Assembly (NCBI GenBank): GCA_947089905.1
Contig: CAMUMG010000008.1
Span: forward strand, 1-64,000
Length of the DNA: 64,000 bases
Origin: an uncultured Lachnospiraceae bacterium
GTDB taxonomy: Bacteria > Bacillota > Clostridia > Lachnospirales > Lachnospiraceae
Direction: 5' to 3'
A program made the translations under genes and the position numbers. Of the stretch, positions 16,383 through 24,439 are shown piece after piece. The notes under the pieces were generated by a model. It was not told the DNA's origin and searched no databases. It worked only from the letters and a program-made list of their open reading frames with translations. Position 1 is the first letter of the stretch; each line of letters opens with the position of its first letter.

Positions 16383-18584
16383 ATGGGAATTCTTTTTGAC
16401 AATACCTCAAAAACCTTTACACTTCATACAAAATGTTCCACATATCAAATGAAGGTAGACGACTATGGATTTTTATTACATTTATATTATGGGAGATATA
16501 CTAAAGGAACATTAGAATATCTTTTGACTTATGCAGATCGAGGTTTTTCAGGCAATCCTTATGATTTACACAATGATAGAACATATTCTATGGATGTTTT
16601 GCCACAGGAATTTCCATGCAGAGGAATTGGCGATTTTCGAAGTCCGGCGTTTGCTATAAGAAATGAAGATGGTTCTTTTAATTGTGACCTAAGATATCAC
16701 AGTCATACTATTTATAACGGAAAATATAAACTTTCAGGACTTCCAGCAGTCTATGCCAAAGAAGAAGAGGCACAAACATTAGAAATAGTTTTAGAAGATA
16801 GTGTTTCCAAAATACTTGTTTCTTTGCTCTATGGTGTTTTGCCAGAGTATGATATTATTACTAGAAGTGTAAAGGTAGTTAATTGTGGAAGACAAAAGAT
16901 ATACTTAGAAAAAATACAGTCTGCATGTTTGGATTTTGTTGGGAAAACATTTGATTTGATCCATTTTTATGGACGTCATGCGATGGAGAGAAATTATCAA
17001 AGAATTCAAATAGAACATGGCTCTTATATAATTGGAAGCCGCAGAGGAACGTCAAGTCACCAATATAACCCGTTTATGATTTTAGCTGAGAGAGAAACAA
17101 CAGAAGATGCAGGGACGTGTTATGCTATGTCCTTTGTGTATAGTGGAGGCTTTAAAGGGGAAGCAGAAAAAGATCAATATAATCAAACTAGGGTACAATT
17201 AGGATTACAAGATGAACTTTTTTCTTATCCATTATTACCTGATGAAACATTTTATGCTCCTGAGGTAGTTTTGACTTACAGTGGAGAGGGATTAGGGAAA
17301 TTATCACAAAATCTACATGAATGTTATCGAAATCATTTATGCAGGGGGGTATATAAAAATAAAATAAGACCGATATTAATTAATAGTTGGGAGGCAGCCT
17401 ATTTTAACTTTACAGGAGAGACCATTTATGAGTTGGCAAAAGAGGCAGCAGATGTTGGAATCGAACTATTAGTAATGGATGATGGATGGTTTGGAAACAG
17501 AGAAGATGACAACAGCAGTTTAGGGGATTGGCAAGTCAATGAAGCGAAATTAGGAATGTCTTTAAATACTCTAATTCAAAGAATTAATAAGTTGGGGCTC
17601 AAATTTGGAATTTGGGTAGAACCAGAGATGGTCAGTGAAGATAGTGAACTGTATCGAAAGCATCCTGAATGGGCACTCACTATTCCAAATAGAAAGCCTG
17701 TACGGGGAAGAAATCAGTTAGTATTGGACTTTTCCAGAAAAGAAGTAGTAGATGCTATCTATGAACAGATCTGTAATATTTTAGATCAGGGTAAGATAGA
17801 ATATTTAAAGTGGGATATGAACCGCAGTATTACAGATGTTTACTCTGCTCTTGCCACAGATCAGGGAAAAGTATTATATGATTATATGCTTGGATTATAT
17901 GACTTTTTAGAACGACTAAATCAAAGATATCCTGAATTATTGATAGAAGGCTGTAGTGGCGGTGGCGGTCGCTTTGATGCGGGAATGTTATATTATACAC
18001 CGCAGATATGGTGCAGTGATAATACAGACGCCATTGATCGCATTAAAATTCAGTACGGAACTTCGTTTGGATATCCAGTTTCTATGGTAGGCTCTCATGT
18101 ATCCGCAGTTCCAAATCATCAAACAAAACGAAGTGTACCTCTTTTTACAAGAGGGGTTGTAGCAATGGCAGGAACGTTTGGTTATGAGTTGGACTTAAAG
18201 GCATTAACAAAAGAAGAAAAAGAAGAAATACGACAACAAATTGTACAATATCATCAATTTGCTCCTCTTATTCAAAATGGGTTATATTACCGTCTGTCAA
18301 ATCCATTTCAAGAGGAAATAGGGGCATGGCAGATTATAGCAAAAGATCAATCTGAGTTTTTACTTAGTGTTGTTTGTCTTGAAATTCATGGAAATATGAC
18401 AACTACTTATTTAAGATTAAAAGGTCTAAAGAAAAATCAATGGTATCAAGAGCAAAGCAGTAAAAAGATTTATCCGGCACAGGCATTAATGGAAGCAGGT
18501 CTTCCAATTCCGGTACAGTTAGGAGAATATCAGGCATATCAGTGGCATTTTGTTATGATACCTGAAACAGAAATAAAAGATTGA
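16383..18584 (+). CDS. Alpha-galactosidase, GH36
   Basis: Removes terminal alpha-1,6-galactose from raffinose-type sugars. The 733-residue cytosolic enzyme (no signal peptide) has an N-terminal beta-sandwich and a catalytic barrel. The nucleophile is Asp478 in LKWDMNR and the acid/base is Asp546 in WCSDNTD; CSGGGGRFD near residue 525 is also typical. Ribosome site AAAGGGGA precedes the ATG. It is the last gene of the importer operon, so sugars are probably taken up intact and split inside. Confidence 0.94.
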   Translation: MGILFDNTSKTFTLHTKCSTYQMKVDDYGFLLHLYYGRYTKGTLEYLLTYADRGFSGNPYDLHNDRTYSMDVLPQEFPCRGIGDFRSPAFAIRNEDGSFNCDLRYHSHTIYNGKYKLSGLPAVYAKEEEAQTLEIVLEDSVSKILVSLLYGVLPEYDIITRSVKVVNCGRQKIYLEKIQSACLDFVGKTFDLIHFYGRHAMERNYQRIQIEHGSYIIGSRRGTSSHQYNPFMILAERETTEDAGTCYAMSFVYSGGFKGEAEKDQYNQTRVQLGLQDELFSYPLLPDETFYAPEVVLTYSGEGLGKLSQNLHECYRNHLCRGVYKNKIRPILINSWEAAYFNFTGETIYELAKEAADVGIELLVMDDGWFGNREDDNSSLGDWQVNEAKLGMSLNTLIQRINKLGLKFGIWVEPEMVSEDSELYRKHPEWALTIPNRKPVRGRNQLVLDFSRKEVVDAIYEQICNILDQGKIEYLKWDMNRSITDVYSALATDQGKVLYDYMLGLYDFLERLNQRYPELLIEGCSGGGGRFDAGMLYYTPQIWCSDNTDAIDRIKIQYGTSFGYPVSMVGSHVSAVPNHQTKRSVPLFTRGVVAMAGTFGYELDLKALTKEEKEEIRQQIVQYHQFAPLIQNGLYYRLSNPFQEEIGAWQIIAKDQSEFLLSVVCLEIHGNMTTTYLRLKGLKKNQWYQEQSSKKIYPAQALMEAGLPIPVQLGEYQAYQWHFVMIPETEIKD

Positions 18585-18598
18585 AAATTTGAATCTGC

Positions 18599-18651
18599 AA
18601 GCTGGTGTCTGCACAGCATTCACCAGCTTCGCATAAAAAAAAGCTGTGCAG
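18599..18651 (+). other. Two interlocking 9-bp hairpins
   Basis: AAGCTGGTG (18599-18607) pairs with CACCAGCTT (18621-18629), while CTGCACAGC (18609-18617), which lies in that loop, pairs with GCTGTGCAG (18643-18651). Both stems are perfect. They could form an H-type pseudoknot or two exclusive states. The element lies between the alpha-galactosidase stop and the nucleotidyltransferase start. There is no T-run typical of a terminator. Confidence 0.55.
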
Positions 18652-18670
18652 AAAAGTGACTAATAAGAAA

Positions 18671-19699
18671 ATGACAATAGAACAAATAAAAGAAAAATTA
18701 AAGACAGAAGAATATGATTTTTTAAGAATAGATCCAAAATTAGGAAATCAGATAGTGCTTTTAACACTTGGTGGAAGTTATGCGTATGGCACAAATCAGG
18801 AAAATAGTGATTTAGATTGCAGGGGCATTGCACTTAACAGTAAATCAGAGATTTTATTGGGAAATGATTTTGAGCAGGTAGTGGATATTGATACAGATAC
18901 TACAATTTATTCTTTTAATAAAATTCTTTCTTTGCTTGCTTCAAATAATCCAAATACATTAGAGATTTTAGGAACACTACCAGAACAGTATCTAATACTA
19001 ACCCCGTTCGGAAAAGAATTGATTGAAAATAGAAAACTATTTTTATCCAAAATATGTATTCATACATTTGGAGGATATGCACAGGCACAATTTCGCAGAT
19101 TGATGAATAAAGCTGCACGACTAACAAACCAATCAGAAATGGAAGCTTATATTTTAAAAAGTATTCATAATGCGAAATATGACTTTAAAAATAGATATTA
19201 TCCACAGGAAGATAATGATATTTTTTTATATATTGATAAGGCTGTTCAGGAAGGGTATGAAAGTGAAATTTTTATGGATGTTACACTACAACACTATCCT
19301 CTACGTGATTGGACAGGTATGTGGAATGAAATGAAGGCAATTGTAAGTAGTTATAATAAAATTGGAAGAAGAAATGAGAGAGCGATTTCTCATGACAAGT
19401 TAGGAAAACATATGTGTCATCTTTTAAGACTTTATATGATGTGTATTGATATTCTTGAAAAAGAAGAAATCATTACCTATCGAAAAAAAGAACATGATCT
19501 ATTAATGCAGATTCGCAATGGACAATACTTAGATGAAAACCGGCAGCCGACATCTGCTTTTTATGATCTCTTAAATGAATATGAAAAGAAATTAGAAGAT
19601 GCAAAAAAAAATACTTCACTGCCTGATTTACCAGACTATAAACGAATCAATGAATTTAAAATGTATATCAATGAAAAAATTGTAAAAGGGGAGATATAA
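18671..19699 (+). CDS. Predicted nucleotidyltransferase (RlaP/YcgL-like, COG3541 type)
   Basis: A 342-residue protein with a DNA-polymerase-beta-type nucleotidyltransferase signature. GGSYAYGT at residues 34-41 is followed by the metal-binding pair D47 and D49 in SDLDCRG, with a likely third Asp near 72-74. The remainder is helical. Families with this pattern (RlaP) are linked to RNA ligation or repair, but the substrate is unknown. The ATG at 18671 is preferred; an upstream GTG at 18605 would place the start inside the hairpin element. It is followed after 4 bases by an unknown partner gene. Confidence 0.7.
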   Translation: MTIEQIKEKLKTEEYDFLRIDPKLGNQIVLLTLGGSYAYGTNQENSDLDCRGIALNSKSEILLGNDFEQVVDIDTDTTIYSFNKILSLLASNNPNTLEILGTLPEQYLILTPFGKELIENRKLFLSKICIHTFGGYAQAQFRRLMNKAARLTNQSEMEAYILKSIHNAKYDFKNRYYPQEDNDIFLYIDKAVQEGYESEIFMDVTLQHYPLRDWTGMWNEMKAIVSSYNKIGRRNERAISHDKLGKHMCHLLRLYMMCIDILEKEEIITYRKKEHDLLMQIRNGQYLDENRQPTSAFYDLLNEYEKKLEDAKKNTSLPDLPDYKRINEFKMYINEKIVKGEI

Positions 19700-19703
19700 G
19701 TAA

Positions 19704-20678
19704 GTGGAATTTTCTATAATGATAAAAGAGCGTTTTTGTAAAGATTGTAATATTCCTTTGAAGCTGTTTCAAGAACCTTATTTTATGGACAGATTAAAAT
19801 TATATGATCCCTTTTTTAAAACAATAGAGAAATGGGATATTTTTGTAACAGAGTTATCGAAATATCACTGTGAACAAGATTATTTAGAAGAATATAATCG
19901 AGTAAAAGATAGTGCTATTTCTAGTATTAAGCAATCCAAAGCATTTCAGAGATTTAATGAAGAAGACATGAACCAATATCGTATTCAAAATGCAAATCTT
20001 CCAGATAAAGATATTTTTAAGATGATAAATGACACACGAGCTTTTCTTAGTATTGATATGAGAAAGGCAAATTTTTCTTCTCTTTATTATTATTCAAAAG
20101 AAATCTTTGAGAATACTTCAGAAACAATAAATACTTGGGAAGATTTTATTGCAAATTTTACAAAAAATAAACATATTATAAATAGTAAATATATCAGACA
20201 GGTGATTTTAGGAAATTGCAATCCTAAAAGACATATCACTTATGAAAAATATCTTATGGATAACATATTAACGGAACTGTTAAAAAAGGAATATCTATTT
20301 AAAGAAAATATCGTTTTTTTCTCTAATGATGAAATTATAATGGACGTTTCAGAAAAGACAGAAGAACAACGTGAAGAAATCAAAAATTTAATCGAACAGG
20401 AAATAAAAGATGGAAACACAATTTTAAGTTCTATCCCTCTTAGAATAGAACTATTTACTCTTTATAGAATACATGGAACACAAGGGTACTATAAAAAAAT
20501 TTCCAATGCCAATCATACATATCATATAGAATTTAAGTGTTTAGATAACTATATCCTTCCCTTTGTCATAAGAAAATTTTTAAATCAGGAAATTACAGAA
20601 AACGATAAGATATTTTATTATGAGGGAAGACTGGCTAAATTGTTAGAAATTCCAGAAATTAATCAGAAATTTCTCTAA
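19704..20678 (+). CDS. Unknown partner of the nucleotidyltransferase
   Basis: A 324-residue soluble protein that I cannot assign to a family. It starts at GTG 19704 with GGGGAG 10 bases upstream. Two acidic segments stand out: SIDMRKANFSSL (Asp118) and FFSNDEIIMDV (Asp209, Glu210, Asp214). Strand-acidic-strand patterns of this kind resemble motifs A and C of polymerase palm domains, but this is only a visual resemblance. The N-terminus has CKDC, a possible metal site with too few cysteines to be sure. The tight spacing to the upstream gene suggests a joint function. Confidence 0.5.
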   Translation: MEFSIMIKERFCKDCNIPLKLFQEPYFMDRLKLYDPFFKTIEKWDIFVTELSKYHCEQDYLEEYNRVKDSAISSIKQSKAFQRFNEEDMNQYRIQNANLPDKDIFKMINDTRAFLSIDMRKANFSSLYYYSKEIFENTSETINTWEDFIANFTKNKHIINSKYIRQVILGNCNPKRHITYEKYLMDNILTELLKKEYLFKENIVFFSNDEIIMDVSEKTEEQREEIKNLIEQEIKDGNTILSSIPLRIELFTLYRIHGTQGYYKKISNANHTYHIEFKCLDNYILPFVIRKFLNQEITENDKIFYYEGRLAKLLEIPEINQKFL

Positions 20679-20703
20679 TAAAGATAATTTTTAATAATTT
20701 CTC

Positions 20704-20732
20704 TTGCCTAATGATCGATTTAACGTTATACT
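20704..20732 (+). promoter_or_regulatory. Promoter of the gtrA-methyltransferase unit
   Basis: TTGCCT (20704-20709), 17-base spacer and TATACT (20727-20732), 44 bases ahead of the ATG at 20776. Confidence 0.5.
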
Positions 20733-20775
20733 ATACAAAAAAGAATATGGATCAGACAAGCTTGAGGAGTCACAA

Positions 20776-21237
20776 ATGAATGAAAAGAAATCACAAAACA
20801 AGCAATCTTCTCTTATTATGAAGCTATGGAAAAAATATGTCACCAGAGAACTTATAACATATGCAGTTGCAGGTGTTATGACTACAGTAGTCAATTTAGT
20901 TTTATTTCACTTGTTATGTAATGTATGGCACCTAGATGAAATGATAGGTAATATCATTGCTTGGATTGGGGCAGTATTGTTTGCCTATATAATCAATGAT
21001 ATTTGGGTATTTCGTAGCAAATGGGAAGGCAGTTCAAAAGAACTAGAAAAATTTTTAAAGTTTGTTGGGGCAAGAGTGGCTTCTTTAGGAGTAGAAGAAG
21101 CAGGATTACTTATATTTGTAAAAGGGCTGCATTTTAATAATATGATTGTAAAAGCTGCTCTTTCTGTTATTGTAATTTTGATGAATTATATATTTAGCAA
21201 ACTTTTTATTTTTACAAAAAAGAGTTCAGAAAAATGA
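20776..21237 (+). CDS. GtrA-family membrane protein
   Basis: A 153-residue protein with four hydrophobic segments and the GtrA pattern (ELITYAVAGVMTTVVNLVLF near residue 25, YIINDIWVFRSKW near 75). Family members are thought to flip polyprenyl-linked sugars for cell-envelope glycosylation. The start is the ATG at 20776 with GAGGAG upstream; the longer frame from 20704 overlaps the promoter. No glycosyltransferase lies next to it. Confidence 0.82.
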   Translation: MNEKKSQNKQSSLIMKLWKKYVTRELITYAVAGVMTTVVNLVLFHLLCNVWHLDEMIGNIIAWIGAVLFAYIINDIWVFRSKWEGSSKELEKFLKFVGARVASLGVEEAGLLIFVKGLHFNNMIVKAALSVIVILMNYIFSKLFIFTKKSSEK

Positions 21238-21244
21238 GGAAAAA

Positions 21245-22447
21245 ATGGAGAAACGGGCAGCAGTAAAATTAAAAAAAGGCAGTGGAAAGACATTAAAAAG
21301 CGGCGGATTATGGGTGTATGATAATGAAATTGCACAAGTAATTGGAGAATTTGAAAATGGTGCTTTAGTTAATGTATTGGATTTTGACGAATACTTTTTA
21401 GGAGTAGGATTTATTAATACCGCTTCTAAAATTCGTGTCAGACTGTTAAGTCGTTTAAATCAGAAAATTGACGAAGAATTTTTTTATCAAAGAATTAAAA
21501 AAGCTTGGGAATATCGTAAGAAAACAGTAGATACATCTAGTTGCCGTCTGATTTTTGGGGAAGCAGATTTTTTACCGGGATTTGTAGTAGATAAATTTTC
21601 AGATGTTTTAGTTGTACAATCGTTAGCATTGGGGATAGAGCGGTGGAAGGATATTATTTTAAAGCTTTTACTTAAAGTATTGCAGGAAGATAAAATTTTT
21701 ATTCGAGGTGTTTATGAACGAAGTGATGCTAAGGTGCGGCTTCAGGAAGGGATGGAACGAACAAAGGGATTTTTGTCTGAACCATTTGACACCAAAGTGG
21801 AGATCATGGAAAATAACGTTCGCTATTTTGTCGATGTGGCAGAAGGACAAAAAACAGGATTTTTCCTTGATCAGAAATATAATCGTCTGGCAATTCAAAA
21901 ACTTTGCAGAAATGCAGAAGTTTTAGATTGTTTTACCCATACAGGTTCCTTTGCTTTAAATGCTGCAATAGCAGGAGCAGAAAAGGTACTTGGAGTAGAT
22001 GCTTCACAAACAGCGATTGCACAGGCAAGAGAAAATGCAAAACTCAATCAACTTTCCGAACAAACGGAATTTTGCTGTGCAGATGTATTTGAATTACTGC
22101 CAAAATTAGAACAGGAAAATAGAAAATATGATCTTGTCATTCTAGATCCTCCTGCTTTTACAAAGTCAAGAAATTCCATAAAACAGGCAGTTCGGGGATA
22201 TTATGAAATCAATCAGCGGGCTATGAAATTAGTAAAAGATCATGGATTTTTGGCAACCTGTTCCTGCTCTCATTTTATGACACCAGAATTATTTGCTGAA
22301 ACAATTCAAAAGGCAGCTAATAATGCGCATTGTTATCTCCGACAGGTAGAATACAAAACACAATCACCCGATCATCCAATTTTATGGTCAGCAGAAGAAT
22401 CCTATTATTTAAAATTTTATATTTTTCAGATAGTAAACAAACGCTAG
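21245..22447 (+). CDS. Class I SAM-dependent rRNA methyltransferase (RlmI/RlmK-like)
   Basis: A 400-residue protein with an N-terminal PUA-like RNA-binding domain (residues 1-75, GSGKTLKSGGLWVYDNEI) and a Rossmann methyltransferase domain. Motif I is DCFTHTGSFALNAA near residue 225 and the catalytic motif is LDPPAF near 303. It probably makes m5C in 23S rRNA, as RlmI does; the exact site cannot be told. The ATG follows GAGGAAAAA, 7 bases after the gtrA stop. Confidence 0.88.
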   Translation: MEKRAAVKLKKGSGKTLKSGGLWVYDNEIAQVIGEFENGALVNVLDFDEYFLGVGFINTASKIRVRLLSRLNQKIDEEFFYQRIKKAWEYRKKTVDTSSCRLIFGEADFLPGFVVDKFSDVLVVQSLALGIERWKDIILKLLLKVLQEDKIFIRGVYERSDAKVRLQEGMERTKGFLSEPFDTKVEIMENNVRYFVDVAEGQKTGFFLDQKYNRLAIQKLCRNAEVLDCFTHTGSFALNAAIAGAEKVLGVDASQTAIAQARENAKLNQLSEQTEFCCADVFELLPKLEQENRKYDLVILDPPAFTKSRNSIKQAVRGYYEINQRAMKLVKDHGFLATCSCSHFMTPELFAETIQKAANNAHCYLRQVEYKTQSPDHPILWSAEESYYLKFYIFQIVNKR

Positions 22448-22475
22448 AATTTTAAAATGAAAAAGTAAAAGAAAT

Positions 22476-22518
22476 GTAAAAAGACAGAAAATCTTTTCTT
22501 GATTTTCTGTCTTTTTAC
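22476..22518. terminator. Strong bidirectional terminator
   Basis: A perfect 18-bp stem (arms 22476-22493 and 22501-22518) with a 7-base loop; the arms carry A5/T5 ends. It separates the methyltransferase from the convergent decayed kinase. Confidence 0.85.
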
Positions 22519-22527
22519 ATGGTTCTA

Positions 22528-23122
22528 TTATCCGACTACTCCGCTTTCTAAAAGTTCAATTTTACAATGCAGTCTTTCCCTCAACGTGACCATCCAATCT
22601 GGTTCATTAAAATACTCTTCCTTCCAGCACTTTCTCAATCCATAACAACACATCGTGGTATGTCCATTTTCTGTTTTTCGGGGAATATTCAGTAGATAGT
22701 ATATGAAGCTGTCCTAAAGCCTTTCCATACGCAAATAAAATATGGTCGTTATAGTCAGTATCTTCAATAGAAATTCCGTCAACGCCCTTAAAAACACTTG
22801 CATAATATTTTCCCCAGATTGTATCAAGTATGACAATCAACTCGCCTGAATTGGATACCACTGGAATTACAGCAGGATAACTTTGATTTTGCAGATAACA
22901 CAGAAATTCTAATTCACCTTTCAAATTATTTTCCTTTTTCTCTGATGCAGGAGAAAGACGAAGAAACTGCATATTTCCCTGACATAAAAAAGGGTAGACT
23001 GCATTAGATGAAATACGAAAATTTTGTAAATGCTCATCAAGAGTATCTGTATCATATTCCCAATTTTCCAAAGCAGACTTTGCAAGGTCATAGTTTTCAT
23101 ATAAATATTTTAATTTTAGCAT
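22528..23122 (-). pseudogene. Truncated, frameshifted aminoglycoside-phosphotransferase-like kinase
   Basis: The intact frame (22607-23122, 171 residues) corresponds to the N-terminal lobe of an APH/RdoA-type kinase (QFLRLSPASEKKENNLKGEL, then GKALGQLH). It stops before the catalytic HGD and DFD motifs. Shifting one base near 22620 opens about 30 further residues (EEYFNEPDWMVTLRERL...) that read like a continuation, ending at 22528. Both a frameshift and loss of the catalytic half therefore appear to have occurred. A functional short protein is possible but would lack kinase activity. Confidence 0.65.
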
Positions 23123-23155
23123 ATGAGTCCTTTCTAAAACATAAGTTTCTATTCA

Positions 23156-23221
23156 TTAATATGAAATCACTTCATACTTTCCAGATTTATCACGACTCAT
23201 ATTTTCCTGATATGTTTTCAT
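23156..23221 (-). CDS. Possible 21-residue leader peptide
   Basis: A short frame (MKTYQENMSRDK...) with GAAGG 8 bases upstream and a good promoter at 23259-23287. It ends 34 bases before the decayed kinase. It could be a leader peptide or a fragment of a lost gene; conservation is not testable here. Confidence 0.25.
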   Translation of the reverse strand: MKTYQENMSRDKSGKYEVISY

Positions 23222-23258
23222 GTCAATCGCCTTCTTTCGATAACAGAGTTCTATAACT

Positions 23259-23287
23259 AGTATATCATATAAAAAATTGAAAAGCAA
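23259..23287 (-). promoter_or_regulatory. Minus-strand promoter of the decayed kinase
   Basis: TTGCTT (23282-23287), 17-base spacer and TATACT (23259-23264) on the minus strand. Confidence 0.5.
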
Positions 23288-23342
23288 TGAAGCTAAATGA
23301 TAGTACACAGATAAAATCCATTTGATAAGATAACAAATTAGA

Positions 23343-23371
23343 TTGCAAGAAAGGATTTGGAGTATTATAAT
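23343..23371 (+). promoter_or_regulatory. Promoter of the lipoprotein gene
   Basis: TTGCAA (23343-23348), 17-base spacer, TATAAT (23366-23371). Confidence 0.65.
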
Positions 23372-23428
23372 ATATATATAGGTAAAAGACGAACAATCTA
23401 TGCCAATTCTTAAAAGGGGGTTATTTTT

Positions 23429-24337
23429 ATGAAAAAGGGCAAAGTATTTCAAAATTTTGTAGCAGTATTAATAGGTATTTTTTTACTTACAGGGTGTAGT
23501 GATAACCAAAAAGAGGAAACACAGTCAGGCAGTACTATTTTTAAAGATTATACAATAGAAATATCGGAAAATGGTAAAGATATAGCATATGCAAAATACA
23601 AAGATCAATTTACAATGGAAGCGGTTGATCTGCCAGTAAAAACAAATTATTGTGCAATTTATGATAGTAAATTATATTATACAGATGTGCCGATTGATTT
23701 CGAAACAGGAGAGAATGTAAATAGGCATTGTACAATTTATTCCTGTGAGTTAGATGGACAAAATCCAAAACGTATATTAGAAATATCAGATGGAGATTAT
23801 ATTGATATTTTTATTCAGGAAGGAATATTATATTGTAGTGCAGTAACTTCTGCCAGAGATATCAATCGATATATAGTAGACTTGTCCTCTGAAACAGTAA
23901 CACAAATGAATAAAGATAAAGAATATACTAAAGTTCGTGCGCTTACAAAAGAAGGATACTACTATCATGATTATAATGAAGACAAAATTTATTATTGTGA
24001 TTATGATAAGGAAAATATAACACTATTTTGTGAGCCAGATGGAAACATACAGTCCTTATACCGCAATAATAACAATCTCTATGTTTTATTAAGAAATGAT
24101 AAAGATCGGTCTTTAGCTATTTATGATGATACTGGCAAATATATTGAAAGCTATAGCATATCTGATTTATTAGGAAATTTACAAGGACAGTTTATCAATA
24201 TCATAAGGGCAGAGGGAGATATTTTATATTTAGAGGTAATAACAGGATGGGATGATAGTTTTAATAATACATATTTAATTCGTATGAATTTAAAAGATGG
24301 AACGAAGCAAGTATGTGGAAGCTGGTATACCCCATAA
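23429..24337 (+). CDS. Lipoprotein with DUF5050-like repeats
   Basis: A 302-residue protein with a signal peptide ending in the lipobox LLTGC (Cys near residue 23), so it is anchored on the outer face of the membrane. The rest is rich in Tyr and Asp, with recurring segments such as YYTDV, YCSAV, YYCDYD and LYVLLRN spaced as in beta-propeller-like DUF5050 proteins. No enzymatic motif seen. It is a single-gene unit with its own promoter and a terminator at 24360. Confidence 0.7.
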   Translation: MKKGKVFQNFVAVLIGIFLLTGCSDNQKEETQSGSTIFKDYTIEISENGKDIAYAKYKDQFTMEAVDLPVKTNYCAIYDSKLYYTDVPIDFETGENVNRHCTIYSCELDGQNPKRILEISDGDYIDIFIQEGILYCSAVTSARDINRYIVDLSSETVTQMNKDKEYTKVRALTKEGYYYHDYNEDKIYYCDYDKENITLFCEPDGNIQSLYRNNNNLYVLLRNDKDRSLAIYDDTGKYIESYSISDLLGNLQGQFINIIRAEGDILYLEVITGWDDSFNNTYLIRMNLKDGTKQVCGSWYTP

Positions 24338-24359
24338 AGTTTTTAAAAGTAGCTGTTAA

Positions 24360-24395
24360 AAAAATCGCTTAGACCGTGGGTTTAAGCGATTTTTT
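24360..24395. terminator. Bidirectional terminator
   Basis: AAAAATCGCTTA pairs with TAAGCGATTTTTT with an 11-base loop. It serves the lipoprotein gene and the convergent ABC-F gene. Confidence 0.8.
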
Positions 24396-24439
24396 GGTAT
24401 AATTAATTATGCTACTAACTAACAACACCAATAATAATA

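Noticed and set aside
23156-23452. 98-residue minus-strand frame
   Set aside because: Its first part overlaps the signal-peptide region and promoter of the lipoprotein gene on the other strand, and it has no ribosome site; only the last 21 codons have one.
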